Source: Chinchilla lanigera (lineage: Eukaryota; Chordata; Mammalia; Rodentia; Chinchillidae). Taken from it: a stretch of DNA of 64,000 bases. The position numbers and the translations under genes are program-made. How positions within the stretch are numbered: position 1 is the stretch's first letter; each line of letters opens with the position of its first letter. The stretch covers positions 29,621,838 through 29,685,837 of the forward strand of contig NW_004955404.1 of the NCBI RefSeq assembly GCF_000276665.1. Direction: 5' to 3'. Shown here piece after piece: positions 1 through 12,300 of this stretch. The notes beneath the pieces are model-generated. The model saw only the letters and a list, made by a program, of their open reading frames with translations, was not told the origin of the DNA and searched no databases.

Positions 1-7
1 AAATTTG
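1..7 (-). CDS. SCEL: Possible start of the last SCEL exon
   Basis: On the minus strand, positions 8-22 read ctgttttattttag, a good acceptor. The seven bases left give G|CA AAT TT, so Ala-Asn would follow the final Met of the LIM exon. I recall human sciellin ending a few residues after the LIM domain with Ala next. The match is too short to be firm. Confidence 0.35.
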
Positions 8-257
8 CTAAAATAAACAGCCTCTTTGCTTAATTGTATCTATGTCCCATCTAATATTAGGGCACAATATAAATGTTAATTGATTTTATATCTTTGAACA
101 AAATATTACCAAGATGTAACTATTTTCAGCTGAATTTTAAACTAAATAATAAATAATTAATAAACTAGTTGTACTTTATTGAAATATATAATTTTCAATA
201 ACACTAAATGTTTATTAATGGTATAACTAATTGTTCCTTACAGAACACAGTACTTAC

Positions 258-360
258 CCATAACTTTAGAGTAGCAAGGTTCACAGTGTATTGTTTGTCT
301 ATAAATCCAAATACTGTCACCTGCTTTCAGATTTTCCAAAGGCTGTTTGCATATTTCACA
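258..360 (-). CDS. SCEL: SCEL exon, LIM zinc finger 2
   Basis: 103 bp; acceptor tttttttcattag, donor gtaagtac. Begins [20 protein letters not shown] and ends [10 protein letters not shown] plus one base of the next codon. Supplies ligands five to eight (C-x2-C, 21 residues, C-x2-C), completing one LIM domain that acts in protein-protein contact. No stop codon, so one more exon is needed. Confidence 0.97.
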
Positions 361-3300
361 CTAATGAAAAAAATCATATATAAAATTTACATAATAGATT
401 AAGTATAGATTCTTAGGAGAACAGAGATAGAAAATCATATTTAGTTCATTCAAAACCCTCTTTCATGGCAATACTCAGAGGCAGCCTCAAGAGAAATAGT
501 GGTAATACAAAGATGGTGAAGTGATAATACTAAAAAGGAAAGTATCCTTGTGATAATACTAGAAAAAGAGAGATAATACTAAAAAAGAAAGTGTATTTGT
601 CTATAACTCACATGCTAAGCTTTTCAAAAAATTCTCACAGCATTTCAGGTAATCACTACTACTGAAGTTTGTATTTAACTCACAATGCAGTAGATATAAA
701 TTTTTAAAAATTGGGTTATGCTGGGGCCGGGGATATAGCTCAGCAGCACAAGCTCCTGCCTGGCAAGCACAAGGTCCTGAGTTTGATTCCCGGCACCACA
801 AAAAAAAAAAAAAAAAAAAAAAATGGTTATGCCAAGGATAAGATGACCATTGAATATCTCAAACAAAAACAAACCTGCATTTACTGATGGCTTACACAGG
901 GAGAGCTATGCTGTCCAGGTGCAGCTCCACTCACCCAAACAAAGTGCTCATCTTTCAGGTTTGAGGGGTAAGTTTGTATTGAGTTGTAGACTGATGCAGA
1001 AAGCATTAACCTCTTTTTTTGGATCTGTCCATTGCTGATTGGCTGAATTCCAAACACCAGCTTGTTATTGACTGGCTTTTAGAAATGGGCTCACTAGAAG
1101 TAGATTGTCATTGATCAATTTGATAGTTTTAAACCAGTTTGGGTTGTTCTCTATTACCGTGCCTACAGCACAATCTATGTTTCTCTATGAGTGTTGGAAA
1201 CATTTTAATTCTGTTATATTCTATACCTACATTGAAAATTGCATTGAAAATGTGATAAGTGAAAATTATTTTTATTCACTAGATGGATTCACCAAGAGTT
1301 TTCTTGTTTTATAATGTTTTCTGTATAGTAATTTTCAATAAAGGACTAATACTTTTATTTAATTCAACAGATTTCATAACTATAAGAAAATAATTTTATG
1401 TTTTATAGTCACACAATTATTTGATCCTCAGACTACATTTCTATAATCCTACATTGGATGGATGTTTGTTTCTCAAAATGATATACTGTATTTCTGATTG
1501 CTGTATGTTACTGTCTGAAAGTAAATGGAGCAGAAGCAATCAATTGACAAAGTGTTATAGCTATTTGACTGGATTAGGTAATTTGCATCAATTACCAAAT
1601 GACAGCGGTAGAAAGGACGCATAGATTTGGGTAAATGTTTCTCATATTGGCTGCATCTCAGGTCTGTCAAAGGGGCTTTTATTTTTTGTATTTATTTTTT
1701 ATTTATTTATTTTTGGTTTTTCTCCGGTACCGGGAACCGAACTCACGATCTTGCGCTTGCCAAGCAGGCACTTTGCCGCTGAGCTAAATCCCCAGCTCCT
1801 CAAAGGGGCTTTTAAAAGAGGGATCCAGAGATGGAGAGGGGAGAAAGGAAGAGGGGTGGAATAAAACAGGAGCTAAGATGTACCAATCGCCATGAGGAAT
1901 CTAATCTTTATCCACTGTAAACATGTACTAATAAAAAATGAAAAAAATGAAACTACTGATGCCCCCAAATCATCTCTCAGATTCTTAGCTTAATTTGGGG
2001 TGGGTCCCAAGTTCTTTGACCTCATGCTCTCAGATTATTAAAATATGCAACCAGGATTAAGAACAATTGGTTTATGAAAATGTAAAACTTTTATAAAAAG
2101 AACAAGTTTATCTTTTCCACAGATTTAAATATGTATGGTAAGAGTGAATAGATGTATCAGTAATCAGTTCTGAGCCTAAAGCCAAGACAGTAATACAAAC
2201 CTTTGAAGTTTAGGCCATAGAACTCTGAAATATATTTAAGAAGTGCATTATTAATATGGAATAGAGAGTTTCTAAAAGCTTTAACTTCAGCCCTTGTATT
2301 CCAAAAAATAATTATTTTTTATTCCAGACGTTGTGCCACTTTACATTTAGTTAAGTGAAATAAACACATGTGGGGGCTGGGGATTTAGCTCAGCGGCAAA
2401 GCGCCTGCCTGGCAAGTGCAAGGTCGTGAGTTCGGTTCCCGGTACCGGAGAAAAACCAAAAAAAAAAACAAAACAAAAAAAAAAATGGTAACATTATAAT
2501 GTTATAATGGACATTATAATGCTCCTAATTCTTTTGCTCCTAATGCTAGGAACTCNNNNNNNNNNNNNNNNNNNNNNNNNNNNNNNNNNNNNNNNNNNNN
2601 NNNNNNNNNNNNNNNNNNNNNNNNNNNNNNNNNNNNNNNNNNNNNNNNNNNNNNNTCAGCGGCAAAGCGCCTGCCTGGCAAGTGCAAGGTCGTGAGTTCG
2701 GTTCCCGGTACCGGAGAAAAACCAAAAAAAAACAAAAACAAAAAAACAAAAACCAAAAAAAAAAAAAAAAACCACATGTTTACCTTAAAGCAAGTGGAAT
2801 GACAGCAAATTTGTAATTCATCTAAAATCATTTTAGTTTCCACACCCAAGGGTTTTCGACAATAAGTGCACATATCTCTTTCAATGACAGACCTATAGAG
2901 ACATAAACAATTAAAATAAATTTTCCATCATGTAAAATACATCTATTTCTAAGAAGGCATGTGGAAATAATATGTTACATCTGGTGGTACTTTAGCAAAT
3001 TTCACTAAGATCAAAGCTCAGAGTTTACTTATTCTAGTCATAGAACTGATTATCTAGCTACCCCAAAATAATGTCAAGGAATGGACATAATGGAAAGTCT
3101 CTGATTATTAATTCATCAACAATCAAAGAAGCATCTGGGCAGGACAAAAACGTTCATTTTCCTAGTTGAACTAGGCCTTAAGTGCCCCTGGAAGACAGAT
3201 GAGAGTTTTAATTATTAACTTACATATATCATTTTACAGAGTGCATGAGAAAATTATGCTGCTGATGAATGTAAGTGTTTAACTCTCAAAACATTCAATA

Positions 3301-6300
3301 GGTCAGAAATAGAAATCCATTCAAGAATGAGTTTATAAGCTCACAAGTGATAGGTCTCAGGACTCCAGGGTTGCAGCTAACTATAACGTCCCTTTTGGTA
3401 TCATGGTTAAGGGTTAAGATGTGAACAGGGATTCTTATCATGATGAAATTTACACTCCACAAGAAGATATAACTCTGCTGCAAATTTGATGAGGAAAAAA
3501 AGTTTTCTTACTGATATTGGAAAATTAATGTTCAAAAATAACTGAACTACACATGTGAGGAGCAGAAATCAAGAAGCCTGCAATCACAACAGAGCTATAA
3601 GAAAGGATGCTATTCCTTTCCTGTCTTAAAAAGCACCTCGTAGAGTTTACTGGTGCTGAGGCAGTAGAATGCCAGCCTGAAATTTCCAGAGTAGGATACA
3701 TAATGGGGTGGAGAAACAAAAAACAACCAATACTTATCCTGTGTTTAATGTATGTAGTGAATTTTCTCATGCACTTTACTTATAGAAATGCATTTGTTCT
3801 TTGCAATATCCCTGAAAAGTCAGTGTTCTTATCTTTGCATCATTTTGTAGGAAAGGAAACTAGTGCACAGAAAGGTAAGCCAATTGCTTCTGTCATGCTC
3901 TGAGCAGATGTGAATGGAGTGATTGTGGCTCTAGGGTCCCTGGCCTGCTTAAGGTCTATTTGGCTCCCTGCAAGAAATGAGCTGGTTAGGCCCTGGAGCC
4001 GAGGAGTAGAAGCAGAGAGGAGGAAAAATGGAAGGAAGAGAAAGGGAGAGATGAAAAAGATTAGAGTAGATAAACTTCATCTATTTTATCCTGTTAACTT
4101 TTTGCTAATCCTATGTGTACAAGTGAATATTTTTCTTTTTCATTCCCTTCCATAACTACTTGCTTATAGAGAATCTGGCAAATATTTCCCCAAGAATTCT
4201 CCATATGTATGTATGTATGTATGTATGTATGCACACTACACGACTTCCTGCCCAAAATTATGAGCACTTTAAGGGTAGAAAATAGGTGTTATCTATCCCA
4301 TATGCACTTTTCCTGATAAAGTCTTTCCTGACATTGGCTGGAGTGGGTTGTGCTATGATCTATGTAGTCCACAGGCACTGAGCAAGGAGCTGGGAATACA
4401 GAGTGGTGATACAGCTGCTGGTGAGTAGCTCTTTCCACTGGGGAAGCAAAATGCGTGATCAGTGGTGACAGCACGACACGGACACATGGAAAGAGTTAGG
4501 AGGTCCCATGGAGACAGCAAACAGCTCCAGCGGTTGTCAGGAAAGGCTTGTCAGAAGAAGTGCGTACGGGTTAAATCTTGAAGATGAAGGAACACTTGAA
4601 GTGGCTGGGTAAGGTGGGCCTAGGAGCCTGTGGGGGGAACTCCAAGCAGAATGAAGAGGAAGGGCAAAATGAGGCCATTTGCAGCGACTGAGTATCAGTC
4701 CCTGTTTAGCAGCAGCAGGTTCTGAAGCCCTATAGATAATGTCGAAAGGCCTTTTGCCTTTATCTCATAAAGCGGCGAGCCACTTCTAATGGGCTTAGAG
4801 TACTTAGATGAGAACGCTGGGCACCTAGCCAATTTCACACACTAATCAACAGCAACAGTCTTATGGAAAACTGACTTTTGCACTAACAACTAAGTAAGAT
4901 TTCACAAATGGCCTTCTGAGCAGGAATGAAATTCCTTATATTGACAGTAATATAAGAGAGTAGTTTCCTTCCTTAAATTAGTGATAAAAATATAAGCCCA
5001 GGGAAAACTCTGATGTTGATATTGGCCTTATTAAGATCATATGATTAGTTAAAGATCTTTCCAAAGAATTATGGAAAGCTTAGCTCTGAAGGTTTTTGGT
5101 TACTTTATGTCCTTAGTTTTAATATTTATATAAATTACTTTCATCCTCAGAAAGGTGTGGCCTAAAAGACAAGATCCTCAGAAGAGATCTGATAAAGATC
5201 TTGTAAAAGCATCAGAAAGAGGCTACAATCTTTATTTTTAATTGACACTATAGAACATTTTCTTTATCCATTCATCATCAGTAGACATCTAGATTGATTC
5301 TATACCTTGGCTATTATGAACAAAGCTAGCTACAATGAACATGAAGATGCAGAGATTTCCTTGGCATACGGCTTTCCTTTCCTTTGGATATAAACCCAAT
5401 AGTGGGGTTGCTGTATCATATGGTAGTTTTATTTTTAGTTTAAGAGGAACCTTTGTGCTATTTCCAATGATAGTTTTAATAGTTTACATTCATACCACCA
5501 GACAAACAGATATATTTTGATGCCTGATCCATTTACACTTCCCTTAGCAAGTAGGCCATGGGGTTGTGTTTTCAGAAAAAAAATTTATAAAATACCTGTA
5601 AGATGCCAAACACTGCTACACATAAAAAGTAAAGTATGTCTTTATGTTACAGTGAGTCATATTTGAGCATGTGAAAATCACCATCAGTGAACTATCAGAC
5701 ATTTGAATAGAGCTTTTGTACAGTGGTGGGTTAAAACACTACACATTTTCATTTATTCCACTAGAAACCTGAGGGCCATACTCTCCTGAGTGTTGCCTGG
5801 GAGCCCAGTGAGCATCAAAAACTACAGGGGATCACTAGCCCCAAAAGCCTGAAGTGGGGCCAGTTCACTAGTATCAACTCAATACTCATAACCCTACTCC
5901 CAGGAACTGAATGGGTTCTAGAGTGGGTCTCAGTGGCACATCCATTCAGCTGGCTTCAGAAAACTACAAGTACAGAGAACTGAGGGGCATTGTAGTGAAG
6001 TAATGAAGCTTAGCCACTAATATATGGTGCCCTGTGGACTTATGAGAATCACCAATGACAGAGGGCTGACCTGCATGGAAAGGACTTTTGGAAGAATATG
6101 CATCAAAATCAAGAGCAGCAATAACCAAGAAGTCAAGAAGTATATCCCCAAGTGCAGAGTTGTACTCCATTCTTATACATACATACACTCCATTCTATAT
6201 ACATACTCCTAAGTATGTATATAGACACAGATGTATGCATATTTTTGTGCTAGAAGATAGAGACATACTCACCTATCTGAAGTTGAGTAAACAGTTTGTA

Positions 6301-9300
6301 TATACTTTCCAGAGCTATTCTGATACCCATCCTTTGGTAACTCACTAGAAGCAAACATATATGGACATGTGAGACTCAGGCTAATTTTTGTAATATTGGT
6401 GTACATACCCCATAGAGGTAAGAAAAACATTCGCACTTCCTCATGCAGCTTTATTCTATTGTTCCTTGTAGTGTTTCCAGTCAAGGTGCTGTGCTGACAC
6501 CTCTTACATTTTGATCTGAAGAAGTACTGATGCACAAGGCACCTTAAAGTTCATGTATCACCAAAGTAAACAGAGAGTAGGGAAAGGAGTCCAGGAATAA
6601 GTGTGAACAGATAGAGAGGTCATGTTTCTCACAAAATTTATACTTGCTCTTCACTTATTTACTAAACTAAGGTGATATGGAGTTTGATATAGCTAAAAGA
6701 AACATGCAAAGGCAGACACAGCAAGTATATACCATTCCCAGGGAGAAACAGAAACTCTTGAACTTCAGGAGAAAGCGCTAGAAATTTTTATTTTTACTTG
6801 AAAATTTCCAAAGAAGAGTATTTAGAATGAAAACAAAGTAGGTATAGTAATTTTAAGTCCTGTATTTTCCATTTTATAGATTGGTTCCAGTTTGTAAACA
6901 TCACTCTTTTCAAGAGACAAATGAAATCTGCAATTCACTAACCAGTTGGCTTCTTATAATTGCTTCCAAAGTACTTATGCCACCTGGCAATATATTAGAA
7001 TTGGAAGCAATATGCCCCTATCATTCTGGGCAATGAGTGATAATTCTATATCTCTTACTTGGGATTTTTTAAATGGGAAATCTATCTCTTCCTTCAAATC
7101 ACCCACACAGGTAGACTGCTATCAGCACTAAAACAAACTACTACGGAACATAGTAGTCCACAATGCTAAAAGAGTTTGTACCTATTTATATATGGTGTAG
7201 ATATCATTATTCCTATTCCACTGGTGATGAATCTGAGATTTAGTAACTTTCCAAAGCTACATGGTTAGTAAGTGACAAACAAGAACTCAACCCTTGTTTG
7301 ATAGAATCTGGTCCTAGGGACTTTATATTACATCTCATGTTCTGTCAGTATAGATTTTAGGGAAGCTGAAGGTTCTTGAGGTACACCACCATCCATATTA
7401 GATTAAAGTACAGAAGTAACTAATCCTGCCAGAATTTTCGGCTCTACATGCTAATAGCCTGGCACACAGTGACATTGCTCTTTATAGTTCTCAAACCTGA
7501 ATGTACATCAGAAACAGAATGAGTTTGTTAAAACACAGATAACTCGACCCTCCTTGCAGAGTTTATGATTCAGCAGGTCTAGAGTGAAGCCACCAAGCTT
7601 CCATTTCTAACAGGTTCCCAAGTGATGCTGACCCTTCCAGCCCACACTTTGAGAATTACTGTTCTATATGTATTTATGACACACATACAGAGATACAGGT
7701 ACAGATAAAGGTACAGGTACATGTATAGGTACAGATACAGATAAAGATACAGGTATACATGCTGTAGTTTTAAAAATAAGCTATAGTCAGCATAGTTAAA
7801 TGTTTTGGGTATGTTTCTGCACTATTCATCTATTCAATAAACCCAAAACTCTAATAAAAAATGACATTTAAGACAACATACCTAATTCTAGAAAAAAAAA
7901 TCACTATTTCTTAAAAAACTCAATATTGAAGTTGTTTACATTAGTTCCCACAGGATACTTCTTTAGAAAGCAAAATGTACTGGTGTGATATCACATAAGG
8001 TTACATTATACAAGAGATTATTATGTGAATATAGAATAAAGGCCTATGTTATTTTTATTCTATTTGCCAGTGTTTGGTGTCTTGCCTTCACTGTAACACT
8101 ATTTTGATACTATTTATCTACTTACCAATTTCCTCCAGGTATAGTAACTACTGGCTATTTTAAATTTTACTCTGAAATGTTCCATCTTTTAGATTAATGG
8201 AAAGACAGAAGAAATCCCCATCTTAAGTATACCATAGACTGACAACTAAATTAAGGGAAAAATTAATTTGGAAGTTGCATTTTAAGAGGTAAATTTTACA
8301 TGGTTTTGCAGAAGTTTTTCCAATATTATTCACCTGCTGACATGTATTGAATTTTCTGGAACCCCTCAGAATCCCCTACACCCTGAAGAATCCCCTAGAT
8401 ACTCTAGATACTCTAGTCTTTGAAATGGGCTAATACATGTCAGGTATATCAGCATTTATGTGCCTTGCCTTTATATTACTCCACAATTAAGCCAACTTCC
8501 TTGAAAACCAAATGGGTTCTGGATCCTTGACCTTGGATGACATTTCCTTCAATTTTCCCATCAGCAGATTTCATGGGACATCAATTCCCTGCAATTTGGG
8601 CCAGAGTACATCCACTTAAAGTTATTCCCTTATTTCAGACTGCAATAATCTACAAGGATAGATTAAACCACAATAGTAGAGGAGTAATTTCATTAAAGTG
8701 GGACTCCAAGTCAGTATAGCAGTACTTGTGTAACTTTATAAAGCTCATTATAATCATGTAGTCATTTGTCTTGTGAGAACTTTCTAACAGTAATCCCATA
8801 TATTATATTGAAATAGTCCATCCAATGACTATTATTATTTATCAATTACTTCATATTGGCAGCCTTATAAAGTAATATATGCCTAGAGCTCAATATACAC
8901 TTCAGTGGTTTTCTTTTTGAAAAGAAACATACCCTAAAATGGTGGCACCTCTTATTAAACATAGATCATTTCAAAATTATAAAATGATATAAAATATTTG
9001 CAATACATTTCCAATACCTGTTCTCTATATATGTCCTTGTGTACATAACAGTGTCCTTTGGTCTTACGTATCTGGTTCCAGTACTGGAGCTGCAATACAA
9101 ACCACATTAAAAGTTTATTCATAAGGATAATAAAACAGCAAGGACATTATGCAATTCAATGCAAAAAATAATAGTTACATGTTCTTTCTAAACTATAATT
9201 GTTGAAATATCAATGTTAAAGTGCCACTAACTTTTTGCAAAATTTCACATCTTCCATTTTTGTTCTTAACAGCCACTGTTTTGACCTACTTTCACATATT

Positions 9301-12300
9301 ATTATGAGAATTGGCCACTCATAAAATCTGTTTAGAGCATGAAAATTATTTTGAATATCTGTGTCTGTTCTGTCATTTCAATCATATCTCCAAGCCATAA
9401 CTTTCCTCATAAATTTCAAATAAAAAAGTGAGCTACATGAAAACATTTAAGGAAATGTTTAGCTCTAGGTAGAGAATGTCAACACCAGTGTCATAATTGC
9501 ACTTAATGAAATTGTAGATTTTGTTTAAAAAATTGTATTCTATATTTCCTTATCTAGCTGTCTCCATAATAATCAAGTTGCTAATTTAACACTTTGATGT
9601 AAAGCTGTTTACAAATTACACATAGGCTCAGATGAAATTAGAAATTTCTGCATTTCAAAGAAAGGGCCAGCTTGGATGTGGAATTCAAAAATGGACAACA
9701 AACAAACAAAAAAGGGCACAAATAGTCTTGCCATTTGTTTTGCAGTTGACTACAGTGCCTGAAATTGTGCTTGGCTTCATAAGAATAGGCAGAGGTTCTT
9801 GTGCATTTATTGTATGGAGCCCTGGGGAATCCACTGACTAGGCTGTGTAGTCTGAGAGAGCAAATGCATATATTTGCCACTTAAAATTAGAGCCACATAG
9901 AAGGTTTTTTACCTTACTAAAATTATAAACCAGACAAGGTGGTACAGGCTTATAACCTCAGCACTTGGGAGGCTGAGACAGGAGGATCACCGTGAGCTCA
10001 AGGCCAGCCTGAACTACATAGTGAGACCCTGTCTCAAAAAAATATTCTATTCAAATAACTATTTTACATACATTTAAGCTCTTTCTGTCTGTCCCATTTC
10101 CATACTCTGTTACCCAGAGCATTCATGAACTATTTGATTTTCTCTGCAGAAACCAGTGTCTCACCTATAAGGATAATCTACAGACCTGAGCCACATCATC
10201 TAACACTAGGATAAAATACTTTGCATCAATGACAGGCGCCGTTGATGGCAAATTGCTTCCTGTAACGTTTTCACACCAGCAGGGCCATTTTAGAAAGCTT
10301 CCCATGTATAACACATCTGAGAATTTATCATTTTAATGAAAATGATCCAGGGGCTGCTTTGAGACATTCCACTTTCCATTTTGTTTTTAATGAAAGGCAG
10401 TGCTTTGAAGATTATAGCAGTTCTGACCTAGATTTCTGTTACTGTAAAATGTCACTGTATCTAACAGAGTACTGGCACATTCCTCTTTTCCTATGGAAAA
10501 GAAGAAATTCTTCATGCAAGAATAGTCAAACTTTTAGCTTCTTTTCCTCATCCATGATAGTAAACCTTGACAGAGGAGAGACGTGAATACCTACAAGAGA
10601 GTTTAGATTTCAATCATTCTCAAACAGGCTGTTCTTTGCATTTCTGGACAGCTCTTAAAGAAGAGGAAAACATCTGCGCACATATCATCTCTGACACACA
10701 GAAAGATTATCTTCTGATATTCATGCAGACATTTCACAAACACATAGTTGAAGTCGAATGATTCTAAAGTAGTGGAAAGGTAGAATTAATTAATATTAAA
10801 AGGATTTCTAACGTGAACATTAGAATATGTCATTCCAGGAATAATAAACCTATTTGGAAATTGTTCTAAAATACTATTCAAGCAATATAATGTACAAATT
10901 AGAACCCAACCTTAATAATATAGGTAAGGTCAAAGGACAAATGTCACTGCTAGGACTGATAAGTGTTTGCATTTTTCTCAGCAATGTAAAATTTTAAAAA
11001 GTACCGGTTTACAAAGTCTGCAGACAGAAGACAGAAATAATTTGCAAACAACACTGTTATGTACTGAATTATGCTCTCTAAATTTGTATGTTGAATCCCT
11101 AACCCTCATTGTGATGGTATTATTTTCTCATTAATTCCTCTGATAGAACATCCTTTCAGGAACAAGCCCAACTGAAATGATAGCACCTCTCAAATCTCAT
11201 TGAGTGGAAATTCCTTAATTATACTTAATAATTTACTCACATCTTTTACCTCAATCACTTCCAAATAATATTTGAATGAGGTTGGTTAATTCCTATTCCC
11301 AAAACAGTGGATATGTTTTCAGGTGAGTAGATCCTACTGAAAATAGATCCTCCCTCATTCTGTCAAAGATTGTGCTGGGGTCATGAAAAGAAGGCAGAAA
11401 ATGATTTGGAGAATTACAGGGTAAGGAAGAAATGGTTAGACTCAAGAGCCATTTGTAGACATTATGGAAAAAAGTGAGCCAGTTCTTTCCTAGCCTTCCC
11501 ATTCTTTGCAGAAAATATCAATGATCTTATAACACACACACACACACACACACACACAATCTTTTAACAGAAAAGGAAAAGGCATCACCATAGGAAGTTT
11601 ATTTTCTAAAGAATCTCCTATTATTTTTAGGGTTTCTTCCTATGTAGGGGAAGATTGCAAAACAGGGAAGCATTATTAATCCCTTCCTAATTTAAGCAGT
11701 CCATAACAATAATGCAGTAGGGTTTCTATCCTAATCTTCTTTGTGGTGGCAAACAAGGTATAACAGTTTTAAAGCCACTGTACTCTGTGAAGTAAAGTAT
11801 ACCCAAAATTAGGTCCTGTTTTATGACAGCGAGGGATTTGTGCATTTTTTAAAGCATGAAGTAACCAAGGAAGAGATTCCCAGACTGCTTTCTGTACCGC
11901 TGAAACCCTACCAGGCAACACTAGGTAAAAATAAATCTTCTCAGCCCAAATAAAGAGCTTCGGATGTCCACGATGCCTTTTACGCTACACAGGGGAAGAG
12001 CGGACTGAGTCAGAAGGTCCACCAGTAGAATTTCTTTAATTTTTCCATACAGCTATTAAGCACCCAGTACCACAATTTTCTCTATTTAGATAGCATTTAT
12101 GTTTGAATAACATCATACAATTCAACTCCCTAGAAAATATTCTAAGATTAAGTAATTTAGGGAGGTGTATATGGAACCCATAAAGAAAGTAAATTATAAA
12201 TGAACCTTACCTTTCATTCTTATTTTCAGACATATGAGAATTTACTTCAGTTAAATTTTCTGGGTCCTGATATCTAACAACAACAAACAGTATTTGAGTG

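Larger units (their letters stand above)
361..2783 (-). other. SCEL intron between LIM exons
   Basis: Contains four ID SINE copies or parts, a 100-N gap, an old L1-like 3' tail (about 1815-1945) and three loose copies of a GATAATACTAAAAA unit at 522-595. No further exon seen. Confidence 0.7.
2893..6272 (-). other. SCEL intron 5' of LIM finger 1
   Basis: Holds a TGTA microsatellite (4.2 kb), an L2-like fossil (4.35-4.83 kb) and an inverted L1 3' fragment (5.2-5.5 kb). Otherwise unassigned AT-rich sequence. Open frames at 3.5-4.2 kb have no splice sites or family match. Confidence 0.65.
6345..9017 (-). other. SCEL intron, MIR/hAT fossils
   Basis: Old repeats only: a MIR-like stretch, a MER5-like hAT fragment and a GTACAG/ATACAG tandem at 7.68-7.76 kb. 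The rest is unassigned. Confidence 0.6.
9090..12210 (-). other. SCEL intron, B1 and duplicated block
   Basis: One B1 monomer, a CA microsatellite, a possible old LTR/transposon piece (11.06-11.18 kb) and the left copy of a direct duplication (about 11.27-11.44 kb). No exon seen. Confidence 0.65.

Noticed and set aside
1675..1798. tRNA gene from the GCTCAG...GTTCG-type boxes
   Set aside because: The boxes belong to ID SINEs (A-rich tail, target duplications), not to a folded tRNA gene.
9068..9089. 22-bp micro-exon ending at an internal GTAAG
   Set aside because: It joins in frame to the LIM exon but not to the preceding exon, and would remove the conserved YTRTY segment and the 6.3-kb exon. 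The longer 72-bp exon fits both sides.
9247..9287. Candidate minus-strand exon reading [12 protein letters not shown]
   Set aside because: Poor acceptor, wrong phase and no match to sciellin.
9617..9630. 14-bp candidate micro-exon with acceptor and donor
   Set aside because: It fits by phase only if the 22-bp exon were real; the 72-bp exon at 9.0 kb makes it unnecessary.
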